Positions 46,588 through 55,811 of a stretch of 64,000 nucleotides of DNA are shown piece after piece. The DNA comes from Arachis hypogaea (Eukaryota > Streptophyta > Magnoliopsida > Fabales > Fabaceae), in assembly GCF_003086295.3 (NCBI RefSeq), contig NC_092054.1:34750393-34814392 (forward strand), written 5' to 3'. Positions within the stretch are counted from its first letter, which is position 1, and each line of letters begins with the position of its first letter. The position numbers were made by a program, and so were the translations under genes. The notes beneath the pieces were generated by a model, which was not told where the DNA came from, did not search any database, and saw only the letters and a list, made by a program, of their open reading frames with translations.

Positions 46588-48076
46588 TAGTGCACGAATC
46601 CCTACACTTTCGTACAACTGTACCAGCAAGTGCACTGGGTCGTCCAAGTAATACCTGAGCGAGTCAGGGTGATTCCACGAGGATTGTTGGTTTAAAGCAA
46701 GGTATAGTTATCTTGCAGGTCTTAGTCAGGCAAAATTAGAAGGTTGTTGGATATAGAATTGTATTAGGATTATTGGAATTGGTAATAGAAAAATAGTTGA
46801 GGATTGGAGTTGCTTTGTCTTTCTGAATTAACTCTGGTAGTACTGTCTTCTCTACTTGTGAGTGATCTCTTCAATGGCAAGCTATAAATAATTGGCACCT
46901 TTTTTGAGAGGTCGTCAATACTGCTCCAGATCTGAACCCCAGGGTTAGTGCGGATCCATCTCTGCTTGAGGGTGAAGCTCGTACAGTCCATTCTCCTTAA
47001 TGATCCTACTCAAAGAGCCACAGACAAGGTTGAATCTTCCAGATCGTAGGAATGATGCGCCTTTGGTTCTAGCCTTTACCACAGAGACCCTAATCTCCCC
47101 GTAAATCGGATGAACTGATGTCTCGAGAAGTCCCCAACGAAGTCGTGGATTAGTCATCTGAGAGACGTATATTCAAGCTGGTGGTTCATCATTGTCCGAT
47201 GAAAGACGCAATCTGAACCCATGTACAATGTGATAACCTTATGCTAGTTCAACGCATTCATATTGATGAAGAATGAATATAGATCTTAGAATTAATCAAA
47301 TACGGATCGAAGAAGAAACAAGTAATACTTTTATTAATTCATAAGTCTTGGTAGGGCTCCTCCCCTCAACCTAGGAGGTTTAAAAACTCATACTGAAAGG
47401 AAAATACAATGTAAAACTCAAAATAATGGTAAATGATAGGCGTCTCTCTTTTGAGAGATGTAAAATAAGTCTTAAATACTAAACAGATGATTAGTAAGGG
47501 TAAAACAGTCTATTTAGTGCTAAAATTCACTTCTAGGGCCCACTTGGTGAGTGTTTGGGCTGAGCTTTGGTGAGATATACGTGCTATGAGGTTCCTAGGG
47601 TGTTGAACGCTGGCTAGGGGGTCCTCTCTGGGCGTTTGGACGCTGGGCTCTGCTTTTTGGGCGCTGGACGCCTGGAAGGGGACAGGAAGCTGGCATTGGA
47701 CGCCAGTTTTGGGCCTTCTAATCTGAAGCAATATGGACTATTATACATTGTTGGAAAACTCTAGAAGTCAGCTTTCCATAGCCATTGAGAACGCTCCATT
47801 TGAACTTTTGTAGCTCCAGAAAAGATTTTCCAAGTGCAAGGAGATCAGTTCCAGACATCTGCAGTGCTTTCTCTGTCTTTGAATCAGACTTTTGCTCCAG
47901 CTCCTCAATTTTAGCCAGAAATTACCTAAAATTGCTCAAAAACACAAAAACTCATAGTAGAATCCAAAAATGTGAATTTAACACTAAAACCTATAAAAAC
48001 TTAATAAAAACTAAACAAAACATACTAAAAACTATATGAAACTATGCCAAAAAGCGTATAAAATATCCACTCATCA
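46588..48076 (-). mobile_element. 3' LTR of element D, about 1489 bp
   Basis: On the plus strand it begins TAGTGCACGAA (canonical TGG changed to TAG; the border may be off by three bases) and ends ATCCACTCATCA. It aligns with the B and C LTRs. It carries GGGCGTTTGGACGC, GGGCGCTGGACGCC and TGGCATTGGACGCC words at 47630, 47659 and 47691, about 30 bp apart. Confidence 0.8.
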
Positions 48077-48078
48077 CA

Positions 48079-48113
48079 ACACCAAACTTAAACTGTTGCT
48101 TGTCCCCAAGCAA
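48079..48113 (-). promoter_or_regulatory. Hairpin and polypurine-like tract before the 3' LTR of D
   Basis: On the minus strand TTGCTT-GGGGAC-AAGCAA then TAAGTTTGGTGT (48079-48090), as in A and B. Confidence 0.72.
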
Positions 48114-49206
48114 TTAAAACCACAGTAGGATAAAAAAAGAAAATTAAGATACAAATAAATTTCCAATGAAGCTTAGTTACAATTAGATGAGCGGGACTTA
48201 GTAGCTTTTTGCTTCTAAATAGTTTTGACATCTCACTATCCATTGAAACTTAGAATGGTTGGCATTCTTTAGGAACTTAAAATCCAGATGATATTATTGA
48301 CTCTCCTAGTTCAATTTTTTTTATTCTTGAACACAGCTTTCAGAGTCTTGGCCGTGACCCTAAGCACCTTGTTTTCCAGTATTACCACTGGATACAATAA
48401 TGCCACAGGCACTTTAACTGGGTGAACCTTTTCAAATTGTGACTCAGCTTTGCTAGAGTCCCCAGATAGAGGTGTAAAGAGTTCTTAAGCACACTCTTTT
48501 TGCTTCGGATCATGACTATAACCGCTCAGTCTCAAACTTTTCACTTGACACCTTCACGCCCCAAGCACATGGTTAGGGACAGCTGTAGTTGAGCCGCTTA
48601 GGCCAGGATTTTATTCCTGTAGGCCCTCCTATCCATTAATGCTCAAAGCCTTGGATCCTTTTACCCTTGCCTTTTGATTTAAAGGGTTATTGGCTTTTTG
48701 CTCTTGCCTTTTGGTTTAAAGAGCTCTTGGCTTTTTCTGAATTTCTTTTTTTTCTATTTATTTTTCACCACTTTTTTTTTCTTTTTTTTTTCACATGCAA
48801 GCTTTTTCTTTTTCTTTTTGCTGCTTTTTTTTTGCTTCAAGAATCAATTTTTAAATTTTTCAGATTACCAATAATACTTTTCCTTTTTCCTTATTCTTTC
48901 AAGAGCCAACATTCTAAAATTCCAACTTCAAATATGCACTGTTTATTCATACATTCAGAAAACAAAAGCAATGCCACCACATCAACATAATTAAACTATT
49001 CTTATTATAAACTTGAAATTCATGCATCTCTCAATTCTTTTCAAATAAAATTTTCTTTTAAGCAAGGTGAGAGATATATGGAACATTTTACAACTCTAAG
49101 GCATAAATGAAAATGATCATGCAACAGGAACAAAAGAACAGATAAAACATAACAGAAAACAGAAAAATAATAAAAGGAAAGGAGGTAAAAGAGAACGAAT
49201 CCACCT
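48114..49206 (-). other. 3' untranslated region of element D
   Basis: Homologue of the A and B 3' regions, including the doubled module (48350-48420 and 48540-48590) and the T-rich tract at 48740-48840. No coding frame. Confidence 0.6.
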
Positions 49207-49464
49207 TTAATAGTGGCGGCTAGTGCTCCTCCTTGAGGATCTAATGTGATACTTGATCTCTTCAATGTCACTCATTTGCCTTTGCTGTTCTTCCCTCATA
49301 GCCCTTTGGTCTTTCCTTATGGCTCTTTGATCTTCTCTTATTTCATTGAGGATGATGGGGTGCTCTTGATGCTCCACCCTCAATTGCTCCATGTTAGTGC
49401 TCAGTTCTCCAAGAAAAGTCTGCTATTGATCCCAATAGCTATGAGGAGGAAAATACATCCCTTG
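49207..49464 (-). pseudogene. C-terminal part of element D ORF2, downstream of the E insertion
   Basis: The tail (49207-49392) reads MEQLRVEHQEHPIILNEIRE, then repeated RAIRKDQ/RAMREEQ units, and ends SSRRSTSRHY. It matches the coiled-coil-like end of the A ORF2. Codons just before it match the MPQGM(H/Y)FPP block up to the AGGCA duplication where E entered, with a stop between. Confidence 0.65.
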
Positions 49465-49469
49465 AGGCA

Positions 49470-50901
49470 TGATAAACCACTATTTTATGGTTTATCTTGT
49501 ACTCAATTGAGTGGATTTTATCAACTCTTTACCCACTTATTCATACTATTTGCATGGTTTTACATTTGCCTTCCTAACTATGTGCTTTGATTGAAAACAT
49601 GCTTCTTTGGCCTTAAGTTCCCTATGTTTAAATCCTCTCTTATTACCATTAGATGCCTTGATATGTGTGTTAAGTGATTTTAGAGATTACAGGGCAGGAA
49701 TGGCTCAAAGGATTGAAAGGAAGCATGCAAAAGTGGAAGGAATACAAGAAGTTGGAGAAATTGCTAAGCTATCCAGCCTGACCTCTTTGCACTCAAACAG
49801 CTATAACTTTAGCTACAGAGGTCCAAACGACGCGGTTCCAGTTGCGTTGGAAAGCTAACATCTAGGGCTTCGATTTGATATATAATATGCCATAGTTGCC
49901 CTGACGCTAGGTGACGCGACCGCGTGCTCCATGCGGCCGCATCGCAGTGATGAAAATCAGCGTGTTTGAATTCGCAACCAGCGAATTCTGGGCTGTTTCT
50001 GACCCAGTTTGTGGCCCAGAAAACACAGATTAGAGGCTATAAAGTGGGGAAATACATCCATTCATAAAAGAAGCTTTCACATTCACAATTTTAGGAGTAG
50101 ATGTAGTTTTTAGAGAGAGAGGTTCTCTCCTCTCTCTTAGGATTAGGATTAGGATTTCTCTTAGTTTTAGGAGTGACTCTCGATCCCAGGTTCAATGTTC
50201 TTTTTATTATTTTCCCAATTTTATGAATTCTTCTATGTTATAGATTACTCTTTGAATTAATGTTATTTGAGGTATTTCAGAATTACGATTGCTCTCTTTA
50301 ATTTATGTATAGAAATTATTTTCATTTAAGTAGATTCTCTTCCCTTTTGGCTTTGGTTGAGTCATTGGAGATACTTGAGTTATCAAACTCATTGTTGACT
50401 GAAAATTAGAATTTTTCAAGAATTAATTCAAGTTCCAATAACTCTAGCCTTTCCCAAGGAAGGACTAGGATCTAAGGAATCAAAATTAATCATTCACTTA
50501 ACTTACCTTCATAGTTAGAGGTTAACAAAGTGGGAGAAAAATCCAATTCTCATTACAATTGATAAGGATAACCAGGATAGAACTTCCAGTTCTCATACCT
50601 TGCCAAGAGTTTATTTTACAATTATTTATTTATTTTTATTGCTTTGAAAATATACCTGTGCCCATTGCCCAAACTCCAAAACCCCAATTTACAACTCATA
50701 ATCAATAATAAGAACATACCTCCCTGCAATTCCTTGAGAAGACGACCCGAGGTTTGAATACTTCGGTTTTCAATTTATTAAGGGGTTTGTTACTTGTGAC
50801 AACCAAAAACTTTTGTAAGAAAGGTTGATTGCTTGGTTTAGTAACTATACTTACAACGAGAGTTTACTATAACCTCTAAACCATCAATCTTCAGTTCTTC
50901 A
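49470..50901 (+). mobile_element. 5' LTR of element E
   Basis: 1432 bp, TGATAAACCACTATTTTATGG...TTCAGTTCTTCA, TATA box at 50038-50044, one palindrome pair at 49914 and 49931. Confidence 0.92.
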
Positions 50902-50904
50902 AAA

Positions 50905-50921
50905 TGGCGCCGTTGCCGGGA
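50905..50921 (+). other. Primer-binding site of element E (tRNA-Asp)
   Basis: TGGCGCCGTTGCCGGGA, three bases after the LTR; complementary to the 3' end of tRNA-Asp over 16 bases. Confidence 0.82.
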
Positions 50922-51164
50922 AATTGCAAACATGTGCCTTATTATTGGTTATTATAAATATTTGCTTTTTGATTTGTTTATTTTTATTTTTTTTCTTTTT
51001 TGTAAATTAAGAGGTTATTGGTTTTTATTTTAAAATTTTTTATCTTATCTTATCTTATTTCAAAAATCAAAATTTCAAAATTTAATTTTCAAATTCAAAA
51101 TTTAAATAACCTTTTAATTTCAAATTTGCTTTTATTTTTGTTTTTAAATTTTTATTAACTAACT

Positions 51165-52634
51165 ATGAGTTCTCATCCCTCTCGCTTCAAGTTTGATTCC
51201 AACGTTATTGTTAGGAATGGAAACTATAATGGGAACAGGCATCAAGGTTGGAAGAATCAAAGATGGGAGGAGCCACAAGGATTTAATCAACCCTCATTGC
51301 AACAACCACCTCCAATGGACTATCAACAACCATTCTGTGATGCATATCAAGGCAATGGCTATGGTGAGTGCCTTTTTAATTATCAACAACCACCACCATA
51401 TGCCTATGAACCCTTTCCTCAACATGACTCTGGACCACCATACTCGCAAGCCCCTTACCACCATTCACCTTCATATGATCCTAACCCTCAACCACCATAC
51501 CAACCACCTTATGAGCCATATGAACCATATATAGAACCACCCCAATTTCAACCCAATTACTCCCAAGAACCACCACCTCAATATCTGCCATCTCCATATC
51601 CATCAATCCAAGAGCCTTATGATAGCAGAGCGCAACAAGAATCAACGGATCGTCTCACGGAAACATGTGCAAAACTTCAAACAACCATTCATCAACTGGA
51701 GCAAGCAACGAGTCAATTACTTGCCAGACGTTTGAACATTCAAGGACTTCCCACAACACCATGTGGACAATCTAATGAAGAACGTAGTATGAAGGAGATA
51801 TTAGAAACTCTAGTGAATAGTGAACAACACGATTTTATATTGAAACAATTGGAAGAAGCTACGCCTGCCATAGAGGAGGAAGAAGTGGTTGAAGACTTAG
51901 GAGATGCTGAACCTCCATTGGAAAGTCCATTCATAAATCCTCCTTCCAAGATGTTTGAAATTGATGTTGAAGAGGGTGTACAACCTCCAAGGCATGTCAT
52001 GGTTAAGGACTTGGAAGAGGTCGATCAAGAGATGGAGATTCAAGAAGAAGAAGCACAACCTCCCATGCCCTTGGAAAGCAATGAAGAGGAAATTGAATTG
52101 GAAGAAAGCTACCAAGAAGAAGAGGTTGGTATTGAAGAAACTTGCAAAGAGGTGGAAGTTGTCAGAGAAGAGCACAAGGGAGTGGAGCTTGCAATCTCAT
52201 TAGAAATACCTCCCCCTAAGTTGTCATCATCCTTCACAACATTCAAGTGGGTAAAATTCATATCCCTTAGCTTTCTAATCCCACTTGAATATGGGCTACT
52301 GGAGACGGATGGTCAACTTAGAGCTCTTTGTGGCATTAAGAGTAAAAGGAAGATGGCCAGTAGTAAGAATTGTCATGCAAGGTTCATTATGGTTGGAAGC
52401 TTTAAGTTTAAACGCAAAGGTTGGTATAGAGCTCAACTGAATGGGTCTAGGAAGTTGTTTGGCCGCTTTAGTGAGAATTCAGATTGCTTGCTACCCGGAT
52501 GGAATCATGATGATCAACACAAAGACGGGTGCAAAAGCAAGATTTGGGACCCCGGAATTCAGTCTAGAAATCAACACTCTTGGGGCCTTGTCACTTGCTT
52601 TAACTTGCTTGAAGGCTTTCTGCGCCTAGTTTAG
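51165..52634 (+). CDS. ORF1 of element E: Pro/Gln/Tyr-rich, acidic protein with a conserved C-terminal domain, unassigned
   Basis: 489 residues from ATG 51165. A TAG at 52632 replaces the TGG seen in F, and the original frame seems to run to TAA at 52704. Residues about 25-150 are a low-complexity region rich in P, Q, Y and H (QQPPPMDYQQPF, PPYEPYEPYIEPP). Residues about 165-185 look helical. 230-345 are strongly acidic (EEEEVVEDLGDAEPP). The last 120 residues are the best conserved with F: FKWVKFISLSF, PLEYGLLETDGQLRALC, KLFGRFSENSD, then W.HDDQHKDGCKSKIWDP and HSWGLVTCFNLLEGF. No gag, protease, zinc knuckle or polymerase motif is visible and I do not recognise the family. It could be a greatly altered gag or a captured gene. 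Confidence 0.75.
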   Translation: MSSHPSRFKFDSNVIVRNGNYNGNRHQGWKNQRWEEPQGFNQPSLQQPPPMDYQQPFCDAYQGNGYGECLFNYQQPPPYAYEPFPQHDSGPPYSQAPYHHSPSYDPNPQPPYQPPYEPYEPYIEPPQFQPNYSQEPPPQYLPSPYPSIQEPYDSRAQQESTDRLTETCAKLQTTIHQLEQATSQLLARRLNIQGLPTTPCGQSNEERSMKEILETLVNSEQHDFILKQLEEATPAIEEEEVVEDLGDAEPPLESPFINPPSKMFEIDVEEGVQPPRHVMVKDLEEVDQEMEIQEEEAQPPMPLESNEEEIELEESYQEEEVGIEETCKEVEVVREEHKGVELAISLEIPPPKLSSSFTTFKWVKFISLSFLIPLEYGLLETDGQLRALCGIKSKRKMASSKNCHARFIMVGSFKFKRKGWYRAQLNGSRKLFGRFSENSDCLLPGWNHDDQHKDGCKSKIWDPGIQSRNQHSWGLVTCFNLLEGFLRLV

Positions 52635-52755
52635 GATCCCGGAGGCCATTAGAATTACAAACATTGGTGGAGATTTCTGGATGAGTTCAAGCATAAGCCA
52701 CCATAACAGGAAGCTCATCAAATGTCCAACTTAAGGACTTTAACTAAAAGTGCTA

Positions 52756-52773
52756 GGTGGGAGACAACCCACC
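52756..52773 (+). other. Hairpin 49 nt after the ORF1 stop of E
   Basis: GGTGGG-AGACAA-CCCACC, a perfect 6-bp stem starting 49 nt after the TAA at 52704-52706. Both arms differ from the A/B hairpin in a way that keeps pairing. Confidence 0.7.
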
Positions 52774-52913
52774 ATGGTATGATCATTCTTTTTTTTTTTC
52801 ATTTTTATTTAATTTTATTTGTTTTCGAGTTCTATTTTATTTTATTGAACCTGGAGTTTTGCATAACATTCATATTAGCATTGCATTCTGCATTAAAAAA
52901 AAATTTTTATGCG

Positions 52914-53437
52914 ACGCGACTGCATCATCGACGCGTCCGCGTTGCAAGGAGATGGGAGAAATAATAAACGAACAGAAAGTTACGCAGGAACATGGCTGGA
53001 GGCATGCCAATGGCACAAATCGTCCCACGCGACCGCGTCGCTGACGCCACCGCGTCATATGAGAATCATGGCCTCCCACGCGACCGCGTGCCCCACGCGG
53101 CCGCGTGACCAGGATTTCGACGTCAAAGTGGTGCACGACCGAAAGTTGTGCGAAAGTGGTGCTGGATTGGTGCTGAACGCATAATCCTTCCCACGCGGCC
53201 GCATGACCCACGCGATCGCGTCATATCCTTCTAAAGCCCACTCATGCGATCGCATGCCCCACGCGATCGCGTCACTTAAAATTTGGTACTAATATAATTT
53301 TGAACAGAGAGTTGTGCGAGTGTGAGGCTACCCTCGCGTCATTAGCCTAAAACGGGTCACGCGACCGCGTGACCGACGCGACCGCGTCATTCAGTTTAAG
53401 CGCAAGTCGCGCGACCACGTGCCTCACGCGACCGCGT
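52914..53437 (+). repeat. Seven pairs of 12-bp palindromes in element E, 166-bp higher-order unit
   Basis: Words such as ACGCGACCGCGT and ACGCGATCGCGT come in pairs starting at 52914/52931, 53027/53044, 53078/53095, 53193/53210, 53244/53261, 53359/53376 and 53409/53426. The within-pair offset is always 17 bp. Pairs alternate 51 and 115 bp apart, giving a 165-166 bp higher-order repeat. Non-coding. Confidence 0.93.
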
Positions 53438-54177
53438 CGCTTGCGCCGCACATCTTATCTAAATTAGCCAAAAATATCTTATCTTTTCTTCCCCAAATCC
53501 TAATTTTTTTCTTCTTCTCTCTTCTTTCTTCTTTCTTTCTCTCCTTCTTCCCCTCTACTCTTCTATCCCTTTAATTTAATGCATTTATTTGTTCTTTCCT
53601 TTTTCTTTTTCAATACTTTTTCATGCATTTTTATGTTGGTGTTGGAGTTTTATTTGGATAAGTGCCTTAATTTATTTGAGCATGTGGCTATTCTGAGGAG
53701 AGATTTGACAATTGACATTTATTCATGGCTCTCATATACATTTGGATTACATTATTTTCATCCTATTTTAACTTGCACACCCAGTGTTTGTGAAAAAGCT
53801 TTTATGGCATTTTGAATCTTATTTTATTTTACTCTTTCACTTGCATGCCTCTTTTTCACAACACTTGTGCTCCACATGTATTTGGGATTATCATTCACAA
53901 TTGTCATCATTACACATGCTCTTTAATTTGGCACATTTATTATTTGATGCTTCAGCTACGCTTCTCATGCCTATTATTTGCATGTTTTTATCCTCTTGCA
54001 TCTTATTATTTTGAATTGCCCCTTTTTGATCTTTATTGTTGTCTTTCCTACATGTTGTAGCTACCATGTAGTTGGGCTATCATCTTTCCTTTGGCATTCC
54101 TTATCACTTGGAATTTTCTCCCTTCCAGTCTTAGTTTTCTATATTTTACACTCTTCCTTTTTTCTTCTTCCTTAGGC
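53438..54177 (+). other. Pyrimidine-rich, non-coding stretch of element E
   Basis: CT-rich runs (53505-53560) are followed by T-rich sequence. It ends in TTTTTTCTTCTTCCTTAG (54158-54175), a strong plant 3' splice-site context two bases before the next ATG. Confidence 0.5.
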
Positions 54178-54309
54178 ATGGGTACCAAGAAAGAAAAAGA
54201 GAAGGCCACTGACAAGACACCAGCAAGGAAAGGAACCAAGAGACCTCCAACTAAGGCACCTCCATCTACAAGCGTCAGTTGGAGCAACCCGTCCACCTGC
54301 ACATCTTAG
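54178..54309 (+). CDS. Small basic ORF of element E
   Basis: 43 residues, MGTKKEKEKATDK...SNPSTCTS, very Lys/Thr/Pro-rich. It starts two bases after a good splice acceptor (AG at 54174-54175) and its stop codon is one base before the hairpin of the internal polypurine module. The position corresponds to ORF2 of A, which also opens with a basic stretch, but no homology is evident. It may be the residue of a lost ORF2 or a chance frame. Confidence 0.4.
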   Translation: MGTKKEKEKATDKTPARKGTKRPPTKAPPSTSVSWSNPSTCTS

Positions 54310-54310
54310 C

Positions 54311-54349
54311 ATGCACCGAGGATGGTGCAATCTTTAAGTGTGGGGAGGT
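54311..54349 (+). promoter_or_regulatory. Internal hairpin and polypurine tract of element E
   Basis: TGCACCG-AGGA-TGGTGCA (54312-54329; closing pair G-U) is followed by AAGTGTGGGGAGGT (54336-54349). That 14-mer is identical to the one before the 3' LTR (55798-55811). Confidence 0.82.
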
Positions 54350-55772
54350 CGATACCGATCTCCATGGGTTAGTTACTCCTCTATCTCAACACCAATGATT
54401 TATTTTCCTTATTCATTGTTGCATTTGCATATTTGATTGCATGTTTATTTGATTTTTTGCATATTTTACCACTTGGTTGAAGTAATATTTTCTTTTTCAA
54501 GAAAATTTTTAGAGAATTTTACTAATTTGAATAAAATTTAATGTTACACTTGTTTGAAGAGATATTATACTGGAACATGGTTTAGAACTTGAACACACAA
54601 AATCTGTGAGATTTTTGAGCCTATTTGAATTGGTTGCATTTTATCAACCAAAAATTTTGTTTTAGTATGTATTTTTCTCTCTAAAATTGTGATCTTTGTC
54701 TTGCTTAATTCTATATTTCCATTATTTGATGTATGCATGCACCTATATGATTGAGGCCTTTGTTTCACTTAGCTTACATACCCATATGGCATTAACCTTT
54801 TCATTATCCATTGCAAACCAATTTTGAGCCTATTTTACCCCTTTGTTCTTTACTTTATCACATCATTAACTCTAAGCGAAAAACAATAATGTCCTTAATG
54901 TGAATCCTTGGTTAGCTTAGACTAGTGAGAGTACTCATAAATTAAGTATGGGGAAATTGGGATTGAAAACATTTGGTTTGAGAATTGAGTATGTTAGAAT
55001 TTTCTGAAAATGTGAAAGAAATGTTTAGAACATGTTCATGCATTCAATAATTTAATCATATGCATTGAAAAAAAAATAAAAGAAAAAAATTATATATATA
55101 ATATAAGAAAAAAAAAGAAGAAAAAGAGAAAAAGAAGAGAAAAAGAGCAAATAAGTAAAAGGGGACAAAATACTCCAAAGTAAGTGGTGAAAGCAATGCA
55201 TATGTACTGTACTTAAAATTAGAATGCATGAATATGTGGAAAACATGGTTAATGGATAGTTAGATGTTTTATTATGATTACATGGATTGTTTAAGTTAGG
55301 TGGAAAGTTTAAGTTAATTAAGGATTCAGATTTTAGTCCACTTGGCCAAATAAAATCCTACCTTGACCCTAACCCCATTACAACCCTTAAAAGACCTCTT
55401 GATATGTGTATCTGTACATTAAATTTATGTTGATTGTTAGATGAAGAGCAAGCCTTAGAAAGCAAGGATAGTAGGGAATTGAGAGAATCGAACCTTAAAC
55501 ACATGAGTGATTAGAGTGTATACACTTCCAGTGAGGGTTCGATGCTCGATTCTTTGTTCTCGGCTTTCATGAGCTATTTTCTTCTTGCAAGTCTATTTGT
55601 ACTTCATTTTTGTGATTTGAATTAGTGAAATCCAGTTCATATTTGTTCTTAAAAGATTTGTTTACTTTTAACCAAGTAGGTAGAAACATTCTGCATATAG
55701 TTGCATTCATACAGATAGGTTGCATTTCATGCATTCTACCATTCCTCTTCATCCTTATAGCTTCTCTTGAGC
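54350..55772 (+). other. 3' untranslated region of element E
   Basis: AT-rich with no coding frame. An A/G-rich low-complexity tract with TATATATA lies at 55065-55160. Confidence 0.6.
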
Positions 55773-55811
55773 TTAGCATGAGGACATGCTAATGTTTAAG
55801 TGTGGGGAGGT
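55773..55811 (+). promoter_or_regulatory. Hairpin and polypurine tract before the 3' LTR of E
   Basis: TTAGCATG-AGGA-CATGCTAA, a perfect 8-bp stem with a 4-nt loop, then AAGTGTGGGGAGGT touching the LTR. Confidence 0.85.

Noticed and set aside
51740..52175. Minus-strand open frames opposite the E ORF1
   Set aside because: They are mirror frames of the acidic coding region and have no conserved counterpart in F.
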